From NCBI GenBank assembly GCA_025526935.1, contig JAHLKD010000054.1, positions 1 through 64,000 on the forward strand: a stretch of DNA of 64,000 nucleotides. The letters are read 5' to 3'. The first letter of the stretch is position 1, and the number at the start of each line of letters is the position of its first letter. This document shows, piece by piece, positions 1 to 10,269 of this stretch. The translations under genes were made by a program, and so were the position numbers. The DNA is from Cladochytrium replicatum. Taxonomy: Eukaryota; Chytridiomycota; Chytridiomycetes; Cladochytriales; Cladochytriaceae. A model generated the notes under the pieces. It saw only the letters and a program-made list of their open reading frames with translations, searched no databases and was not told where the DNA came from.

Positions 1-117
1 ACTAACCCTAACTAACCCTAACTAACCCTAACTAACCCTAACTAACCCTAACTAACCCTAACTAACCCTAACTAACCCTAACTAACCCTAACTAACCCTG
101 ACTAACCCTAACTACCC
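1..117. repeat. Telomere repeat array, 10-bp unit
   Basis: Eleven head-to-tail copies of a 10-bp unit fill the start of the window. The C-rich strand unit is CCCTAACTAA, so the G-rich strand is TTAGTTAGGG. One copy (around 91-107) carries a single change, giving TTAGTCAGGG. The array then degenerates into unique sequence at about 115-120. With the C-rich strand running 5' to 3' away from position 1, position 1 is the chromosome end. The unit looks like the common TTAGGG repeat with four extra bases (TTAG). This is read directly from the sequence. Confidence 0.95.
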
Positions 118-580
118 TGCCTGGATGAAACCACCACCTGTTAAAAACCAAGGGCTACTCCTGGCAGCGGTAGGGCGTGTTTAGCTGTACTTTAGCTAGC
201 ACAACAGCTCCAGGTTCCGTCTCTTGGCCCAGTTGAATATGGGGTGATGATAAAGCAAATTCCCTTGTTGCACACAAGCACTCTGTGGCTAATACAAATC
301 AAGGCTGGGATTGCTAACCAGGAAGACTGTGGTGTGTGAGTGTTTGGTTTGTTCCACTGTCTCCTTTATTTATACCTGTGGTGTGTGAGTGTTTGGTTTG
401 TTCCACTGTCTCAAGGAACCAGCCACCCTCACACCGCAATAAATATTCCCACACAGAAGAATATTCAACAATAACAATAAAGAAAATAAACAGCATGACT
501 GCCCAAAACATAAATCGAGCAATAGCATAAAAACTTCTCAAGCCCAAGAGAAAAAGCCTATTGCACAAAACAATGGGTAA
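118..580. other. Subtelomeric leader between telomere and retroelement
   Basis: About 460 bases with no gene. The stretch holds a 37-bp direct duplication, listed separately, and an A-rich segment before the gag start. I looked here for a 5' LTR matching the candidate 3' LTR at 4911-5181 and for a tRNA-type primer binding site, and recognised neither. The telomere may have been added to a broken element, or the 5' LTR may be too diverged to see by eye. Confidence 0.6.
327..412. repeat. 37-bp direct duplication
   Basis: Positions 327-363 and 376-412 are identical 37-bp sequences, beginning CTGTGGTGTGTGAG and ending CCACTGTCTC, separated by 12 bases. The period is 49 bp. Perfect identity suggests a recent duplication or slippage event next to the telomere. 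Confidence 0.9.
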
Positions 581-3500
581 GCCCTCCAAGGGTACACAGA
601 ATTTAACAATCTCTTTGTCTTTGACGGAGAGAATTATCATACCTGGCGACTCCGCATGGTGGCCTATCTCGAGGGCAAGGAGCTCTGGACAGTTGTCGAC
701 AAGGGACCAAATCCTGACCCACGACTGCGAACTGGTTTTGACGAGACTAGCAATGCTGGCAAGGCCGAAATCGCCGCCCATGAAGAAAGTGTTCTGGATG
801 ATCGCAAGGCCCGATCCAAGATCATCGGGAAGCTCAGCAACGTCGTACTTTCGCTTGTCACCAGCGCGAACACCGCAAAGGCGATGCTCGTAGCCCTCGA
901 TCAGATGTACCAGCGCCAGGCCAACGTCAACAGGATCACACTCCGACGCGAGCTAATGGGGAAAAAGATGAGTACCGGGTCTGATCTTAAGACCCACATC
1001 TCGGAACTTGCCATGATTGTCCAGAGACTGACCGCTATTGGTGATTCCATTTCCCCAGACCAGCACATCATCTACCTGCTCAGCTCCCTCCCTCCGGAAT
1101 TCGATACTGTGATTGCCACAATTGACGTTGAGGATGACACCCGCCAAAAGGACTACCAATATGTTGTCGGCCGACTTCTCGACGATGAAAGCAAACGACG
1201 AAGTCGCGAAAACGAGGAAGGTAAAAGTCGAGATCAAGCTTATCAGACCTCGGGCGGCAACCAACGACTTTGCTGGAACTGTAGCCAGCCAGGCCACTTC
1301 GCTGCCAACTGTCCTAACCAGACCTCGAGTTTGGGTGGTTCAAATCAAGGCTCTGGAAACGGACGAGGTGGTAGCGGAGGTGGAGGAGGTCGAGGTGGCG
1401 GACGAGGTACTGGAAGAGGCGGTCGAGGTCGAGGGAGCAGCGGTAGAGGACGCGGTCGAGGAAATGGAGGATCCAACCGCGGTGGCGGAAGAAGCGGTGG
1501 GCACGCAAACGAAGTAACGCTACCTGCGATTGCGTTCATGGCTTCGGAGAGATTCTCTGATCGATCTTCTAAGTGGTTCTTCGACACTGGGGCTTCGCAC
1601 CACCTGTGCAACGATCAAAGGGCGTTCATCGAGTTGCGGAAGATTACTCCGATTGAGATCGACACCGCAAATGCTGGATCAGGACTCAAGGTTGTCGGGA
1701 TCGGAAGAGTTCGATTGCTGGTATCAGTTGGAGGGCGGGAGAGGGAGGTGATCCTTAGTGAAGTGTACTTCGCTCCGAACCTGTCTGACAACTTGGTATC
1801 ATGGAATCGACTCATAGAACACCGTCTCAAGCTCTACGGTGCTGGCAAGAAGATCCAGATCGGTCGCAACAATGAGATAGTCATGGAGTTCACACAAGAT
1901 AAGACTTGCAACTTGTTTGCACTTGATCTGTCCCGATCGATCGCCAGGGTGGCACGACGTAACGACGCAACAGCGGATCTCATCACTTGGCATAGAAGGT
2001 TCGGACATGCTGGATTCAATCGGATCGAGGAGGCCCAGAAGCTAGTTGAAGGAATGGAGATCGATGGAACTGAGAGGTTGGACCCTTGTCCGACCTGTGT
2101 GAAAGCTAAGTTGACCAGAACTAGCTTTCCACGGATCAAGGACATTGACGTTAATTCCCATAGCACCCTCTACATTGATCTCCAAGGACCAATAAAGCCG
2201 CCCACCTATGGAGGTGCAATCTATGCCGCGGTCGCAGCACACAGGAACTCTGGAGTCCTGGTTGTACGCCCCCTGAGAACCAAGGATCTGGCATTCGAGT
2301 TCAGTCAAGATGCCGTGCGAGAGATAGGACTCCTTACTGGCAAGGAGGTCCAAGTAGTTGTCACCGACAACGCAAAAGAGTTGATTTCACAAAAGTACGA
2401 GGCATGGGCACGGAAGCGCGGCATTCAACATCACACTACCATGCCGTACACCCCGATGCAGAATGGACCTGTTGAGCGAGCAAATCGGACCCTCCAAAAT
2501 CTTACACGAGCTATGTTAAATGAGGCAGGGGCAAACAGCAAGCTATGGGGCGAGGCGATGGTAACAGCATGTTACCTAAACAACCGGCTCCCGCGCAAGA
2601 TCGGCAAGACGAGTATTACGCCATTGGAGGCTGCGACAGGCAGAAAACCAAACGTCAGCAAACTGCGGACCTGGGGATGCGTGGCATATGTGCACGATCC
2701 CCTCCCATCGGGCAAGCTAGCGGATTGAGCGATCCCAGGAATCTTCGTTGGATACGAAGCATTCGGATTTTGTGTCTGGGACCCGAAAAGGAAAGTAATG
2801 ATGAGAAGCAAGTCAGTGGTGTTTGATGAGAAGCATACCTGGAATGAGCGAGCCCTTACTGATGCCCTTGAACTGGTCTCTTTCGAAAACCTCCCCCAAC
2901 ACAGAGACTCGGCAAAACCGCTCAAACACACCGACTTGGCCAGCAACAACAGCGACAGCAATGACAGCAGCTATAGAGATAGCGACAGCGACGACAGTGA
3001 GGGGGAGGTCGAGACCAATTCAAGGGACAAGGACACGGAATCGGAGGACGACGAAGTAGAGGTGCAAGATCCTGGGCTATTGAAGCGGAAACCCAGCACT
3101 AGTAAGATTCCTGTGCGCCGAGGAAGCCGAGAGAAAAGGCCAGTCGAACGGTATGGCTTTGAGAAGGTGAAACAAGTCGGATCGGCACGAGTAGCCTCGA
3201 AAAGGAAGGTGATCTTGCACACGGAACCAAGGACGTATGAGGAAGCCATGGCGAGCCTGGAGAAGGACGACTGGACGGCTGCCATGCAAGAGGAGATCCT
3301 TGCGCATCGCGAGAACTCAACTAGGCGACTTGTACCGAGGCCTGCAGGGCGAAACATCATCAAGTCAGGCTGGGTATATCGCTACAAGACGAACGCCGAG
3401 GGGAAGATGGTTCGGCACAAGGCGCGGTTCATTGCGAAAGGATATTCGCAACGCGAGGGAGAGGACTTTGATGAGACGTTTTCTCCGGTGGCTCGAAAAC

Positions 3501-4789
3501 AAACTGTTCGAGTTGTGTTGGCGCTCGTGGTGCAGGAACGGATGGTGATGCGCCAGTACGACATCAAAACAGCGTTCCTGAATGCGCGCATCATCGACCG
3601 CGAACTCTACTACGAGCAGCCAGAGGGATTCATTGAACCGGGCAAGGAAGATTGGGTCTGCTTAGCTATTCGTGCGCTTTATGGCCTCAAGCAGCCGCCT
3701 CGCGAGTGGAATAGTCTCTTCGACGATTTCCTAGTGACCGTCATCAAGCTGAAACGTTCCGATAGCGATGTCTGCCTCTACTACCGTCGAGAGGGATCGT
3801 CGCTCACGCTTGTCGTCATCTACGTGGACGATATTCTGGTGGCGTCGACCGATGAGGACGAGGTGAATCGAATCGAGGAGTTGATGAAGCGACGATTTGA
3901 GGTCAGCGAGGCAGGATCCCCGAAGTATTATCTCGGCTGGGAAATTGACTACGATAAGGACGGCGGCAAGCTCACCATCTCTCAAGCGCAGTACATCAGA
4001 ATGTCGGCAAAGAAATGTAAGATCAGATTCGAGCGGAAAACACCAGTTGAAGCTGGCGTTACAATCTTCAAGGATATGGGAGAGGAGATCGAGGTCGAGC
4101 AAAATGAGATTAGCTATACAATCGTCGGTCAGCTCCTATACGCCGCGACGAGCACACGACCCGATATCTCGTTTGCCACTGGCACCGAGGCGCGTTATCA
4201 AAACGCACCTCAGTACACTCATTGGTGCGCGGCGGAACAGGTGCTCGCCTACCTGCTGCACACTCCCTCAATTGGAATCCGCTATGGACGACGAGATCGC
4301 CTTGAGATTGTATGCTATGCGGACGCGGATCACGCCGGAGATCCTGACAACAAAAAGTCGACTACGGGATATGCTATCTTGATCAATGGGGGAGCTGTTG
4401 CCTGGGGGAGCAAGCTTCAAACATCAGCGGCGAGTTCGACAGCAGAAGCGGAGTACGTTGCACTATCCACAGCTAGCGACGAACTCGTTTGGGTAAAGCA
4501 CATGCTTGAAGAACTTGGATATTCCTTTGCTGCTCCGCCTGTAGTCCACTGCGACAATACCGCTGCAATTGCTGGTGCCCGCAATCCCGGATTCAAGTCC
4601 CGGCATATCGCTTTGCGATATCACATTGTGCGTGGCCGCATTCGATCTGGGGACATTGACGTGCAGTATATCCCCACAGAGGATCAGGTGGCAGACATCT
4701 TCACCAAGGGTCTCGCACGACGTCGACATGAGAAACTGATGGGTCTACTTGGGATGGTAGATGCAATGAAAGAGATGAGAGAAAATTAG
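581..4789 (+). pseudogene. copia gag-pol, frameshifted start and in-frame TGA
   Basis: Counting from the ATG at 656: a UBN2/copia-type Gag region spans about residues 1-190, a CCHC zinc knuckle (CWNCSQPGHFAANC) lies near 206, and a Gly/Arg-rich RGG linker near 230-290. An aspartic protease DTGA motif is near 308, a GAG-pre-integrase HRRFGH motif near 445, and integrase catalytic D, D and E near 506, 568 and 606. Downstream come reverse transcriptase, with YVDD at 3821-3832, and RNase H (CYADADHAGD near 4312). Two breaks are visible. The conserved Gag sequence FDGENYHTW begins before the ATG at 656, but its frame is closed by TAA at 578-580, while the plausible ATG at 573 is in another frame. 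A TGA at 2726-2728 interrupts the integrase-RT linker; the frame continues unchanged on both sides of it. The TGA stands where homologs would have a sense codon; a C-to-T change at a CGA is one simple origin. Confidence 0.88.
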
Positions 4790-4910
4790 GTTTTGTTTCT
4801 TGAAGGACACACCAATTATGTTTGCATTCCTTCTGGCTTCTATGTTTGTTTTTCAATTGTTATTTCTTTTCAACTTTCAAAGGAAGAACTTTTGTTCAGA
4901 AACGGGGGAG

Positions 4911-5181
4911 TGTTGAGTGTTGTTTCGTTCATAAAAGTTTTCCTTCTTTGTTTTTACTTTCAAAAAGAAAAAGTTCGGCTGAGGATAACAACAGGATTAT
5001 TGTTGATCCTCAGAATCGAACTTTGGAAGCTCACCAGTTTCAGTTCAAGATAAGGTTCGATCCGACATATTGAAAGTTTTCTACACAAGGAATATAGTAA
5101 AAGTGCTTTCATCGTACTGCTAAGAACCAACGATACCCAAGAAAGACAAAGGTAATTGCGACCGAGTCCTAGGGCCCAACA
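4911..5181 (+). repeat. Candidate 3' LTR of the copia element
   Basis: The stretch starts TGTTGAGTGT directly after the purine tract AACGGGGGAG and can be closed at CAACA (5177-5181), giving TG...CA ends with a 5-bp inverted TGTTG/CAACA. An alternative end is near 5218 (GGACA). With no second copy in the window the length cannot be confirmed. Confidence 0.5.
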
Positions 5182-6266
5182 GCTCACGAGATTACTCCTG
5201 GAAACTTGAATGTTGGACACTCCTCCGAAAAATGATTAATTTACGTAACTCAAGAAATTTGGCCTCGCATAGAACATGAGCAAGAAAAGAAAGCTGCGAG
5301 GAAATACAAACAATACTCCAGTACAGAACACTCGGTAAGAGAAGAAAGACCCTTTAAGGAAGAAAACAAAGTTGAAACATTGCAACCTGGAAGCGATGCT
5401 GTCACCCCTAACACGTCGGTGATCGTCGTTTTTGATTGGTGGTTGCGCGAGTCCACGTGATGTCTTGCAGCTCAGACATCACCTGACAGTGCAACTGGGG
5501 AGTGAATGAAACATATACCAAACCAAACCTACTTTCCATGAATGCATGCAAAAGCAGAGATGGGGGTCAGTGGAAACAAGTGCATGAGGATCACGAAACG
5601 GACATCGGGGAATCCATACATTACACCAGGATAATCAGAGGGCCAGCTGGGCTTCCATGGTCCACAAAGTTGTTCAGCCACAAAACAATTTGATTAGTGC
5701 GTGTATCTTGCTCAAGCCAGGGGGGTTGGTGTGCATATGGAGACAAAATGGGTTCATTTTCTCGTGTTGCGGTGTCGATTGGATTCATCGGGGCACATGG
5801 TAAAAACAGGAAACAATGACCGAGAACTGCACCAGCATGAGAATGCAGATGCCAGACAGCATAGGCGTATGCTCCAGAGCGATCATATACCACTATAATA
5901 TTTATTTTTCTGTTGAATAGTTCCTGAATTCTAAATTCTACAAAACCCAAAACCAAAAACTTTAGTCCCACGTGATCAGTGTTGTCTTCGTCGAAGAGTT
6001 TTCGTCGGGGATTTTGAATTTCTGGGGCACCTCGAAGGCTCATGGGGGACGTTATTTGCTAGAGATTGGACCTTCGTTCGTCACCGATACTCAAAATAAA
6101 AACAAACCAATTTGCTTGTTCAATCCTATCCTCCAGGCGTTGAGCTGCCCGCGCTGCTCGAAGTTGGTGAGTGCGCTCCCTTAACTAACACCATCTCTGG
6201 AAGCCTTTGGCACAGAACATTGTGATTTTGGTGTAATGTGGGTGCTGGTGAAACAACACGACGAGC

Positions 6267-6311
<45 letters not shown>

Positions 6312-6323
6312 CACACACAACGA
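5182..6323. other. Intergenic region with (CA)n microsatellite
   Basis: About 1.1 kb with no convincing gene. Short open frames here have no recognisable motifs, and several owe their length to the CA repeat at about 6267-6318. Confidence 0.6.
6267..6318. repeat. (CA)n microsatellite
   Basis: About 21 CA dinucleotides run to 6310, then an imperfect ACACACAA end. Translations of this tract (poly His-Thr, poly Cys-Val) are not genes. Confidence 0.95.
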
Positions 6324-6488
6324 TCATATACTCGGCTCTTCCTCCTGCTCCGAGTCCTCCCCATTTTCCTCCACTTCGTCCTCTGCCTCTTCTGCCTGTT
6401 CCTGTGCTATGTTGCCCCAATCATCATGAAAGCTCACGAGTCTCGTCTCCACCATTATATTCTCAACCTCGTCTATGTTAACATACAT
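6324..6488 (-). CDS. Short acidic ORF, 54 residues (possible terminal exon)
   Basis: An open frame on the minus strand runs from ATG at 6488 to TGA at 6324 and ends in a strongly acidic stretch (EEAEDEVEENGEDSEQEEE). The sequence just upstream reads TTCTAG followed by an in-frame KAQT, which looks like a splice acceptor, so this may be the last exon of a longer or decayed gene. It lies within about 250 bp upstream of the FAR1 gene start and would be divergent from it. I do not recognise the family. It could be chance, but the organised acidic tail argues for coding origin. Confidence 0.25.
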   Translation of the reverse strand: MYVNIDEVENIMVETRLVSFHDDWGNIAQEQAEEAEDEVEENGEDSEQEEEPSI

Positions 6489-6572
6489 CGTTTGCGCTTT
6501 CTAGAACGGCTCCCACATCAAATCATACCCAAAAATCCGGTCTGAGGAGGTTTAGATTACACTTGCCCTGGG

Positions 6573-8132
6573 ATGCTGTCTGAAGACACTCGTTTAACCG
6601 CCGAAAGCATTGGACTCTTTCTGGTCGCCGACGAGCCACCAATGTTTTCCGACACCGAAGAGTACTTGTACAGCGTCAAAGACTTTATACAACCCAATCA
6701 GCCCGAGGATCCACTTTCCGATGATCGATCCGTACAATACCCCTTCCCGCTCTCGATATCCGACTTTCTCTGCCCTGCCGACCTCGACGAAGCCGCGCTC
6801 CTTAACGATGAATCCTCGACATCGACCTCCCTGACCCTGCACTCGGACGACTCCCCTCCAGCCCTGGCGGAAGACAATGAGTTTGTGTCCCGGCTGCTCG
6901 GACGGACGTTTATGGAGCGCAACGATGCAATTGATTTCGCGCGCGACCACGCACGGAAATTCGGGTTCTCGATCCTCGTGCGCACATCGAGGCAAAATTA
7001 CGCCGTGCTTGTGTGCGGGTGCCGGACACGAACGCCGTCGGGGCCGTACCCGGGCACATCGCAGGAGAGCGGGTCGACGTGGGGCGGGCTGGAGCGAAGG
7101 GGGTCGACGGCGAGCGGGTTGGAACGGAGAGGGTCGACTGCAAGCGCACTCGAGCGACGCGGGTCGACGGCGAGCTCAGTAGAGAGGAGAGGGTCTGTAG
7201 ATACGAGCGTGTCGGATTCGAGCGGGGTAAATCGGAAGGGGTCCGGAAGGAGGCAGAGGCGGATGGACACGGGGTGTAGGTTCCACTTGATTCTCCATCG
7301 CGAGAATCCGGAGCAGCCGTGGCAGTTTAGGCCAAGCAGAGTAATGGAACACAACCACCCTTTACCGATTCTTGCGATACCGCCTGCACAAGGGGGCTCG
7401 TTGCCGTCTGCAGCGGCGGGATCGGAACTCGCGACGCCCAAATGGGCACTGTTTCCGATCTCGGCCTCTTCAGGACCGCTCTCATCAGGTTTAGAGTTCC
7501 AGCCCAGCCCAGCGATTCCGATCCCGTTGTTCGAATCCGACGGTATCACACAGCCTTTCTCCTCAAACTTCCGGTTTGTCTCTTCGGTCACTCTACCACT
7601 CAGCAGCACCGATTATTCAACAACCGCTTCCTCATCCTGGATCCCAACCGATCCAACCCAGAACTTCTCCACCCCGTTCAGCACGGCCGCTGGATTAACC
7701 ACTTCCACTGCTCCACCACCCGAGATGTTTATCAAAATAGACGACGCGCTCTCCGCATATTCCTTTGGCGCATTATGTACCTCGCTCGTCAGCTCCCTTC
7801 CCGACTTCATACCGAATCACCGCCCATCGCTTTCGATCGACGGACTTTCGCCGTCCACGCCAGTCTCTGGCAACCCCTTCGCGTCAACACCAAGCCTGTT
7901 TGCGCTACAGCAACCATCGCTCCCGAACATGCGGGCCGAGAGCGACGAATTGCTTCCCTTTCTAACCGAACTCGAACGGGCGGTAAACGGGAACGGAAGC
8001 GTTGTTGAGTCGAGCTGGACTCCACAACCACCGCCTGTCAAACTTGAATCCTACGCTGCAGACACCTCGATGGTTTCGGCATTGTCTGGTCGGATTTCGC
8101 TCTCGCAGTACTTTGAAAGTGGCTCGAATTGA
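6573..8132 (+). CDS. FAR1-type zinc-binding transcription factor-like protein
   Basis: Single-exon gene of 519 residues. Residues about 105-260 hold a FAR1/WRKY-GCM1-type DNA-binding domain. The first half contains FMERNDAIDFARDHARKFGF, followed by a CGC motif. The second half has DTGCRFHLIL and closes with MEHNHPL, supplying the C-C-H-H zinc ligands. Between the two halves lies an insert containing four decapeptide repeats (LERRGSTASG-like). The N-terminus is acidic, and the C-terminal half is rich in Ser, Thr and Pro, as in many activators. FAR1 domains occur in plant regulators derived from Mutator-like transposases and in fungal regulators. No transposase core follows here, so a host transcription factor is the likelier reading. 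The targets are unknown. Confidence 0.75.
   Translation: MLSEDTRLTAESIGLFLVADEPPMFSDTEEYLYSVKDFIQPNQPEDPLSDDRSVQYPFPLSISDFLCPADLDEAALLNDESSTSTSLTLHSDDSPPALAEDNEFVSRLLGRTFMERNDAIDFARDHARKFGFSILVRTSRQNYAVLVCGCRTRTPSGPYPGTSQESGSTWGGLERRGSTASGLERRGSTASALERRGSTASSVERRGSVDTSVSDSSGVNRKGSGRRQRRMDTGCRFHLILHRENPEQPWQFRPSRVMEHNHPLPILAIPPAQGGSLPSAAAGSELATPKWALFPISASSGPLSSGLEFQPSPAIPIPLFESDGITQPFSSNFRFVSSVTLPLSSTDYSTTASSSWIPTDPTQNFSTPFSTAAGLTTSTAPPPEMFIKIDDALSAYSFGALCTSLVSSLPDFIPNHRPSLSIDGLSPSTPVSGNPFASTPSLFALQQPSLPNMRAESDELLPFLTELERAVNGNGSVVESSWTPQPPPVKLESYAADTSMVSALSGRISLSQYFESGSN
7089..7208 (+). repeat. Four 30-bp coding tandem repeats
   Basis: Four consecutive 30-bp units encode LERRGSTASG, LERRGSTASA, LERRGSTASS and a diverged VERRGSVDTS. 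They lie between the two halves of the zinc domain of the FAR1-like gene. Third-position differences among units show that they are not brand new. Confidence 0.85.
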
Positions 8133-8895
8133 TTCCGAGCTTTCAAAAAAATTCATTGGTTGTGGCATTTTTTTCCTTCAAGAATCTCTTTCACCTGTTT
8201 TTCTTCCATCATCGCTTTTTATATTCACCTTATATTGTCAGAGGTCGTTTTTCATTCCAGAAATATCTTTTTTGCAGAAACTTTGGACAGTTGTTTTCTT
8301 CCCTTCGGTTCCTAGCCTACCTTCTTTTCTTGGGCTTTTCTAACAAAAAAAAATGGGCAAACAATTACTCACAGCCTAGCTCTTATTCCCCACCTGCCCC
8401 TCAGCGGTTCGTGGCCGACAATCAAAAAGAATGGGAATATATTGTTGATGTTATCTTCTCCGCTCTCTTGTGTCTTTTGTTTCATGTTTTTCTTCATGGA
8501 TATGGTGGGGAGACGGAACTTTGGAAGTTGTGGGGAGGAACATTGGTCCGCTGTGCGAATAAGTGAAATCTGCACATATTTTTTTTCTATGTAAATAATT
8601 GTTTTTACCGATGCTCTTTTCTCTCCTCCCCATTCTTGAATGAAAGAAAGGAAATAAACTACGAAACAAAATAAAAAAAAAATAACGGAAGCAATTCAAA
8701 ATGTTGACCGTCAGGCTTTCCCCAGGGTTTGCAACACCCTCGCGCTCAGTGTTGGACATCGAGCGATAATGGTGACAGGGACCGAGGCCTGTTTCAGGAC
8801 GAGAAGCCCTTTTACCGAATCAAGGTCGATGCGATATACTGTATCGAATAACTATTTCCCATATCAGAAACACCATGTTTTTCGCGCATGTACTC
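8133..8895. other. Convergent intergenic region
   Basis: About 760 bases between the 3' ends of the FAR1-like gene and the next minus-strand gene. It is T-rich near 8150-8345, with A-rich stretches near 8670, consistent with two 3' untranslated regions. No gene is seen. Confidence 0.6.
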
Positions 8896-10105
8896 TCAGG
8901 TCCTGTTTCTTTTTTGTTGTGGGCTATCTTGAGTTGATCCGCTGTGTCCGTTCGGGAACCCATCTTCGTGACCATCCCCATCTCGAGGCCGCCGCTTGAT
9001 CCCGTTCCCTAGTCCACCAGCGCGAGCATCGGCCACGGCGCGGAGATACTCCAGTCGATCCTGAAACGAGTTCCTTGACTCAAGAAGCAAAACCTTTACC
9101 GGTGGCACCGTCATCTCCATAGGCACAGGTCCCGAATCTCCCAGCGCGGAGTGGAAGCCCACCAACGTGCTCAGCTTTGTCTCCGTCGTCGTTGATGACT
9201 GCAAACACAAAATCAGTATCACCCATTCATTATTAATAGTCTTTATGATGCCCGCATTTCTTTTTGTTTACCTCGTGGAAACTGAGCTCGAGGTCTGGAA
9301 ACTCGAGCACGAGATCGTTCCGGAGGTCAAAGAGACTCTTGAGCTCCGCGCATAGTGTCCTTACGTCCCAATGTGACGTTGAAGATTGATCACGGTCGGA
9401 AAAGAGCACGTCCGCGCCGTCTGCGTACGGTAGCGGGGCGAACATGCTGTAAAAGTCCTCGTGGAACTCGAGGACAAAGGGTGGTAGTGGCTGAAATGAA
9501 GAATCTGGAGGGACTGCCGGTAGACTCTGCTGCGAAGGAGGTTCCGGTTGTTGTTGTGCGGGGGTTTTGGTATCTGTCGCCATTGGTGGTGTCGGAGTCG
9601 AATCAGGACCGACGCCGGAATCCTGATGTCCTTCTTCCCCGTTGCTCTCGGATCCACTCCCATCATCATCGCCATCACCATCATCATCGCCCTCTTCCCT
9701 CTCACCTTCCACTTCCCCTTCATTTTCTTTCTTCTCTTCCCCTTTATCCTGCGCAGTTTCAGCGGTGTCTGGTAGACCGTGATCGTGGAGGGCTGCAGCG
9801 ACTGAAGCTACGCTCTCCGCAACCGCAATCTGCCTCTCGAGTTCCTCCTGCTCTTCGACGTCGAACATCTCAAACTCGTCCGTGCGATACGTGGGCAGGT
9901 CCACGAAGGTGCCGGTGATGTCGCCGAGGAACGACATGGAGATGGACATGGCTGTCGGGAGACTCGGCGGGGATGGGTATTGTTGCGGGTGCGTGTTTCC
10001 GGCCATGACCTCGTCGGGATCGACGACTGTTGAAGTGTCGCCGTCGTCGTCGTGGAGATTCGAGCTTTGTGGTAGTGGTGTGGCCATTCCACAGGTGCTG
10101 AGCAT
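8896..10105 (-). CDS. Acidic protein of unknown function, paralog 1
   Basis: Two exons, 9272-10105 and 8896-9198, joined in phase 0 across a 73-nt GT-AG intron, give 378 residues. The middle is highly acidic (runs of Glu, Asp and Gly near residues 120-165). The C-terminal third holds a domain shared with the next gene: both have a (V/I)LE(F/Y)..(D/S)FYS(M/L)FAP block, then ADVLF and W, then an (L/I)EFP(D/S)LELS block, and after the intron KVLLLESRNSF.(D/E)R..YL. No signal peptide or membrane segment is evident. I do not recognise the domain and assign no function. It is separated from paralog 2 by only 164 bases in the same orientation, so the pair arose by tandem duplication. Confidence 0.75.
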
Positions 10106-10269
10106 TCTTGAAAAAACCAGTTTTTATCTCATATCGGTGATATTCAAAAAAGCTGACAGATCAAGGGAATGAAGTGAAAAACAAGAAAACACATAAAAGA
10201 AAAGCAAATACAGGTACACATTATTCTCGGCACGAGAAAAAAAAATGGGTCGAGTCCATCTGTCCATGC

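Larger units (their letters stand above)
573..5181 (+). mobile_element. Degenerate Ty1/copia LTR retrotransposon
   Basis: The element carries gag, protease, integrase, reverse transcriptase and RNase H in the order that defines the Ty1/copia group, since integrase precedes reverse transcriptase. A purine tract (4901-4910) sits immediately before a candidate 3' LTR starting TGTTGAG at 4911. No matching 5' LTR was recognised. The coding frame has a broken start and an internal stop codon. The element lies directly beside the telomere and is most likely a non-autonomous relict. Boundaries are approximate at both ends. Confidence 0.85.

Noticed and set aside
1-117. Yarrowia origin suggested by the one TTAGTCAGGG telomere unit
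   Set aside because: Gene content, intron density and the chytrid-type families do not fit Yarrowia; a single variant unit is not evidence of origin.
2726-2728. Programmed stop-codon readthrough in the copia element
   Set aside because: The gag start is also broken, and copia elements normally have one uninterrupted frame, so a plain nonsense mutation is simpler.
6126-6429. Open frames through the (CA)n tract on both strands
   Set aside because: Length comes from the simple repeat; no domain or splice support.
9361-9918. Open frames opposite paralog 1, including a His-rich run
   Set aside because: They are antisense shadows of the acidic GAT/GAA-rich coding stretch of the minus-strand gene.
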